Shown: in pieces, positions 60,684-64,000 of the stretch
Numbering within the stretch: position 1 is the stretch's first letter
Layout of the letters: every line of letters begins with the position of its first letter
From: Paratinospora sagittata
Taxonomy: Eukaryota; Streptophyta; Magnoliopsida; Ranunculales; Menispermaceae
Reading direction: 5' to 3'
DNA: 64,000 nucleotides
NCBI GenBank assembly: GCA_035771175.1
Contig: CM069602.1
Location: 4,592,001-4,656,000 of the forward strand
Notes under the pieces: generated by a model
The model's database searches: none
Told to the model about the DNA's origin: nothing
What the model saw: the letters and a program-made list of their open reading frames with translations, nothing else
Program-made: the position numbers and the translations under genes

Positions 60684-61617
60684 GGAAGTCAGTCGCTAAC
60701 TGGAGGCATTCAAAACAGTTAGAGAGAAAATCTATCTGGTATCAGTTATTTTTTTCCTAGTACCAAGTATTGAATATGGTGTGCATTTGTGTAGTGTGAA
60801 TATAAAATTCCTTATTTGTCTAAAGTCGCCAAGACTGTAAAGAGTTTGAGACATTTGTGTAGTGTGAATATCAAATTCCTCATTCCATATCATCCAATAA
60901 TCTGAATCAGCGATATTGAGATATTCAAAAAGAATTATGTGATGATCAGGTGAACACTGAAAACAATTGTTTAAAGAACAAAGACACTTATAAGCAGTAT
61001 CTGCAATCTTTTAATCTTATTAGATAAAATGGAGTATATATTGAGTGAAATAACAACAATGCCATGTACTGCATCAATCATATTCAATCCTACTCTGAGA
61101 CTAACTTCAATATGTAAACCGCAATGATCCATGAAAGCAAGCTCTAATTCTTTCTCAGTGAAAATATAGTGTTTACAGGAACTCACCTGATATCAGATCT
61201 TCACCGATATTTACAGTGAACTTCAATGTCGCTTCCTGAATACCATAGAATAGAGATCCTCCTCGTCTTCCGTTCTTCGTTTCTTCGAAGAGTCACCGGT
61301 TCACCATCAATCCATCTAAGGAGCCCTAGGGTTCTTGATCGAATATCAACCGCCGATACCTCAGCAAGTTTGACCAACTTCGACGTGGACACTAAACGGT
61401 TTCACTCGCTGCTCTTCGTCGCTTCGTGTTCAAATTAACACGTGTCTTTCTTCTGTTGCTTGCCACATTGACAGGATAAAACAGGGGATCATTTTCTTCT
61501 TTTTGTACTTATTTAATAGTCATGTGCATGGCACGTGTACTCTTGGAACAAATAAACCACCCGTCCGGACCGTCCGGTATCCAAACTGCACAGAGAAGAA
61601 AGCCGCTGTGAGAGAAG
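60684..61617. other. giant gene 3' UTR and divergent spacer
   Basis: A direct repeat of about 33 bp (CATTTGTGTAGTGTGAATAT...) occurs at 60784-60815 and 60852-60885, probably in the 3' UTR. Further right, between 61200 and 61440, the sequence is richer in CpG and has open frames on both strands. The stretch before 61618 should hold the promoter of the next gene. Confidence 0.45.
61201..61392 (-). CDS. uncertain short open frame, possibly a first exon
   Basis: A 63-codon minus-strand frame in a CpG-rich patch, divergent from the gene at 61618. It is basic in composition and not low-complexity. A GTAAAT near its end could be a splice donor, but no following exon was found before the giant gene's 3' end. 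I do not recognise it. The 70-codon plus-strand frame over the same bases is an alternative reading. Confidence 0.2.
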   Translation of the reverse strand: MSTSKLVKLAEVSAVDIRSRTLGLLRWIDGEPVTLRRNEERKTRRISILWYSGSDIEVHCKYR

Positions 61618-62622
61618 ATGAGCTCCGTTTCCTTCCATCCTATTATTTGCAACCACCGTCATATTAAACCGTTAGGCCAACCGAAAATTCAAATTTCCCG
61701 CCTTTCTCCCGCTAAATACCCGCGAATCCTCCAACTCCCGCGCAATCCAATCGGTTTTCGACCGTTAACCGCAAAACCCCAAAAAACCCATCGCAGCGAA
61801 GCTGAAAACCAGACGCAAGACGATGGCATTCCAGCAGATCTCGTAAAAGTCCTAGTGAAATTCAAATCAAGGCACAACTACATCAGGGTTCTACAAGTTT
61901 CTCGAAGAGCAGATCACCCATTTGCCGGGTCTAGGCTCCTCTTGCTGGACGGACCCGGTAACATTCACAGCATATCTTTCCTCTTCAAATTGCTTACAAA
62001 TACTTACTTCGATGTTTTTGCGACGTTGCCGCCGATTTTACCTTCCGGGCCGCTTGGAATTCTAGGGTTTGGGGCTGGTTCTGCTGCGCGTTTGATATTG
62101 GAGTTGTACCCAGAAGTCAAAATAAGTGGATGGGAGCTTGACCCATCTGTGATTTCAGTGGGTAGAGAGTATTTTGGGCTTTGGAAGCTGGAAAGGAAGT
62201 ATTCGGATAGGCTTATGATTTATGTTGGAGATGCATTGAAAGCCAGTGTTAGAGATGGGTTTGCAGGGATATTGGTTGATTTGTTTTGTAAGGGAAGTTT
62301 GGTTCCTGAGCTTCAGGATCCTAGAACATGGGACAAGATGAAGAAGAATTTGAGGAAAGGAGGGAGGATTATGGTGAACGTAGGGGGAAGTTGTGTGGAG
62401 GCTGAAAATAGTAGGGTTGATGGGAAGTTGGTAATGGAAGAGACTTTGAAGGCTATGTATTTGGTGTTTCCAGGTCAAATGTATGTTCTGAATCTTGGTA
62501 ACAGGAAGGAGGATAGCTCGATCGCTCTAACGGGCGATCTGCCAGATTGTGATAAATGGAAGCAAATGTTGCCTTCTTCCTTGAGATGTTATGTCGATAT
62601 GTGGACACCTTATCGTGAATAG
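61618..62622 (+). CDS. spermidine-synthase-fold, SAM-binding protein, probably plastid-targeted
   Basis: Single exon, 334 residues. The first 55 or so residues are rich in Ser, Arg, Pro and Lys with almost no acidic residues, as in a chloroplast transit peptide. The rest has the Rossmann nucleotide-binding layout: GILGFGAGSAARL (about 147-159, the G-x-G-x-G loop) and WELDPSV (about 172-178, with the acidic residue that contacts the ribose). It resembles plant proteins annotated as spermidine-synthase-like methyltransferases. The polyamine-synthase catalytic motif is not evident, so true spermidine synthase activity is unlikely. Substrate unknown. No intron and a strong start context. Confidence 0.85.
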   Translation: MSSVSFHPIICNHRHIKPLGQPKIQISRLSPAKYPRILQLPRNPIGFRPLTAKPQKTHRSEAENQTQDDGIPADLVKVLVKFKSRHNYIRVLQVSRRADHPFAGSRLLLLDGPGNIHSISFLFKLLTNTYFDVFATLPPILPSGPLGILGFGAGSAARLILELYPEVKISGWELDPSVISVGREYFGLWKLERKYSDRLMIYVGDALKASVRDGFAGILVDLFCKGSLVPELQDPRTWDKMKKNLRKGGRIMVNVGGSCVEAENSRVDGKLVMEETLKAMYLVFPGQMYVLNLGNRKEDSSIALTGDLPDCDKWKQMLPSSLRCYVDMWTPYRE

Positions 62623-62964
62623 TAAGATCAGTTGTTCTTTTTTCGGTAGCAATGCACTTCTCTTTATCTTCTATCGTTTATATTTAATGACATATAACCC
62701 AATGCTAGGCAATTCCACATTGTAAAAACTGGTGTTGATGAAGAACTTTACTACATAAAACTCTGAAGGCAACAGAAAACGGAGAAATACACAAATAGAA
62801 ACTATGAGCTTTGATTAAATATGTGAACCCTATTAACAGATGGAAATGAATCATTCCATATTTGGAGAGAGGAGATAGTTGTAAAACATAATGGAGAGTT
62901 TGCATTAACTGATAGGCAGAGGCTATAGAGAAATATTAGAAATTAGGATCGCCCTGCATCTCTC
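62623..62964. other. spacer between convergent genes
   Basis: 342 bp holding the 3' UTRs of the plus-strand gene on the left and the minus-strand aminotransferase on the right. No gene of its own. Confidence 0.5.
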
Positions 62965-63745
<781 letters not shown>

Positions 63746-64000
63746 CTGCACATTCATGTTTTTCAAGTGAATTATCATTCATTATGATTCAATTGCTCCT
63801 ATTAATGCCGTAAGGCAATCACATCTAAAAATAGTTGAGCATGTGATATCAATCAATTTGGTGGACACCAACTTAAAAGATGAAAAAAATATCTACTCAA
63901 GTACTTTAACAGCTTGACAGCTATAAATTGAAACAGCATATTGCTCTCTAATACTTCGTTTATAAGCATGTAAACCACACCACAAAAAAAAAAAAAAAAA
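63746..64000 (-). other. intron of the aminotransferase gene at the window edge
   Basis: No further exon is visible before the right edge. The last 17 bases are an A run (63984-64000), which is an intronic homopolymer. Confidence 0.5.

Noticed and set aside
63984..64000. Terminal A run as a retroposed poly-A tail
   Set aside because: It lies in an intron of the aminotransferase gene at the window edge; no element body can be seen.

Overview
The window is nuclear DNA of a dicot-type flowering plant. It is AT-rich, its genes have GT-AG introns, and the gene families are plant ones: R2R3-MYB, RPD3-class histone deacetylase, SIAMESE-related inhibitor and peroxisomal photorespiratory aminotransferase. 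Long gene-poor stretches carry small retroelements and simple repeats. I cannot name the species. All exon models below were derived by eye from splice signals, reading-frame continuity and family knowledge. No search or alignment was run.

Layout: (1) 153-5384 is a Ty1/copia LTR retrotransposon with a 5-bp target duplication and two in-frame stops in gag-pol. (2) 5750-7165 (minus) is a three-exon R2R3-MYB gene. (3) 7166-21108 is gene-poor, with SINEs, a miniature LTR element (TRIM), a GC-richer promoter-like island without a gene, and tandem repeats. (4) 21109-24783 (minus) encodes a 174-aa membrane-anchored protein of unknown function, with an old RTE-type LINE in its second intron. (5) 26726-31650 (plus) is an HDA6-type histone deacetylase in five exons, with a duplicated promoter block just upstream. 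(6) 36512-36850 (minus) is a single-exon SIAMESE-related CDK inhibitor. (7) 42880-60683 (plus) is a giant gene of 29 inferred exons encoding about 3,621 residues of acidic, low-complexity protein. (8) 61618-62622 (plus) is an intron-less spermidine-synthase-fold protein. (9) 62965 to the right edge (minus) is the 3' part of a peroxisomal glutamate:glyoxylate/alanine aminotransferase.

The most unusual content is the giant gene. Nearly all its introns are phase 0, so most exons can be added or lost without breaking the frame. At least fourteen exons appear to be diverged copies of one unit. A 1.2-kb block carrying two and a half exons is duplicated in tandem. One intron looks like former coding sequence turned into an intron. 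The gene may correspond to the plant-specific RBB1 (REGULATOR OF BULB BIOGENESIS1) family; that is recalled, not verified.

The genes do not form a pathway. Several are regulators or cell-cycle related (MYB, HDA6, SMR), and E2F-type palindromes lie near the SMR gene and in an orphan promoter-like segment around 33.1 kb.
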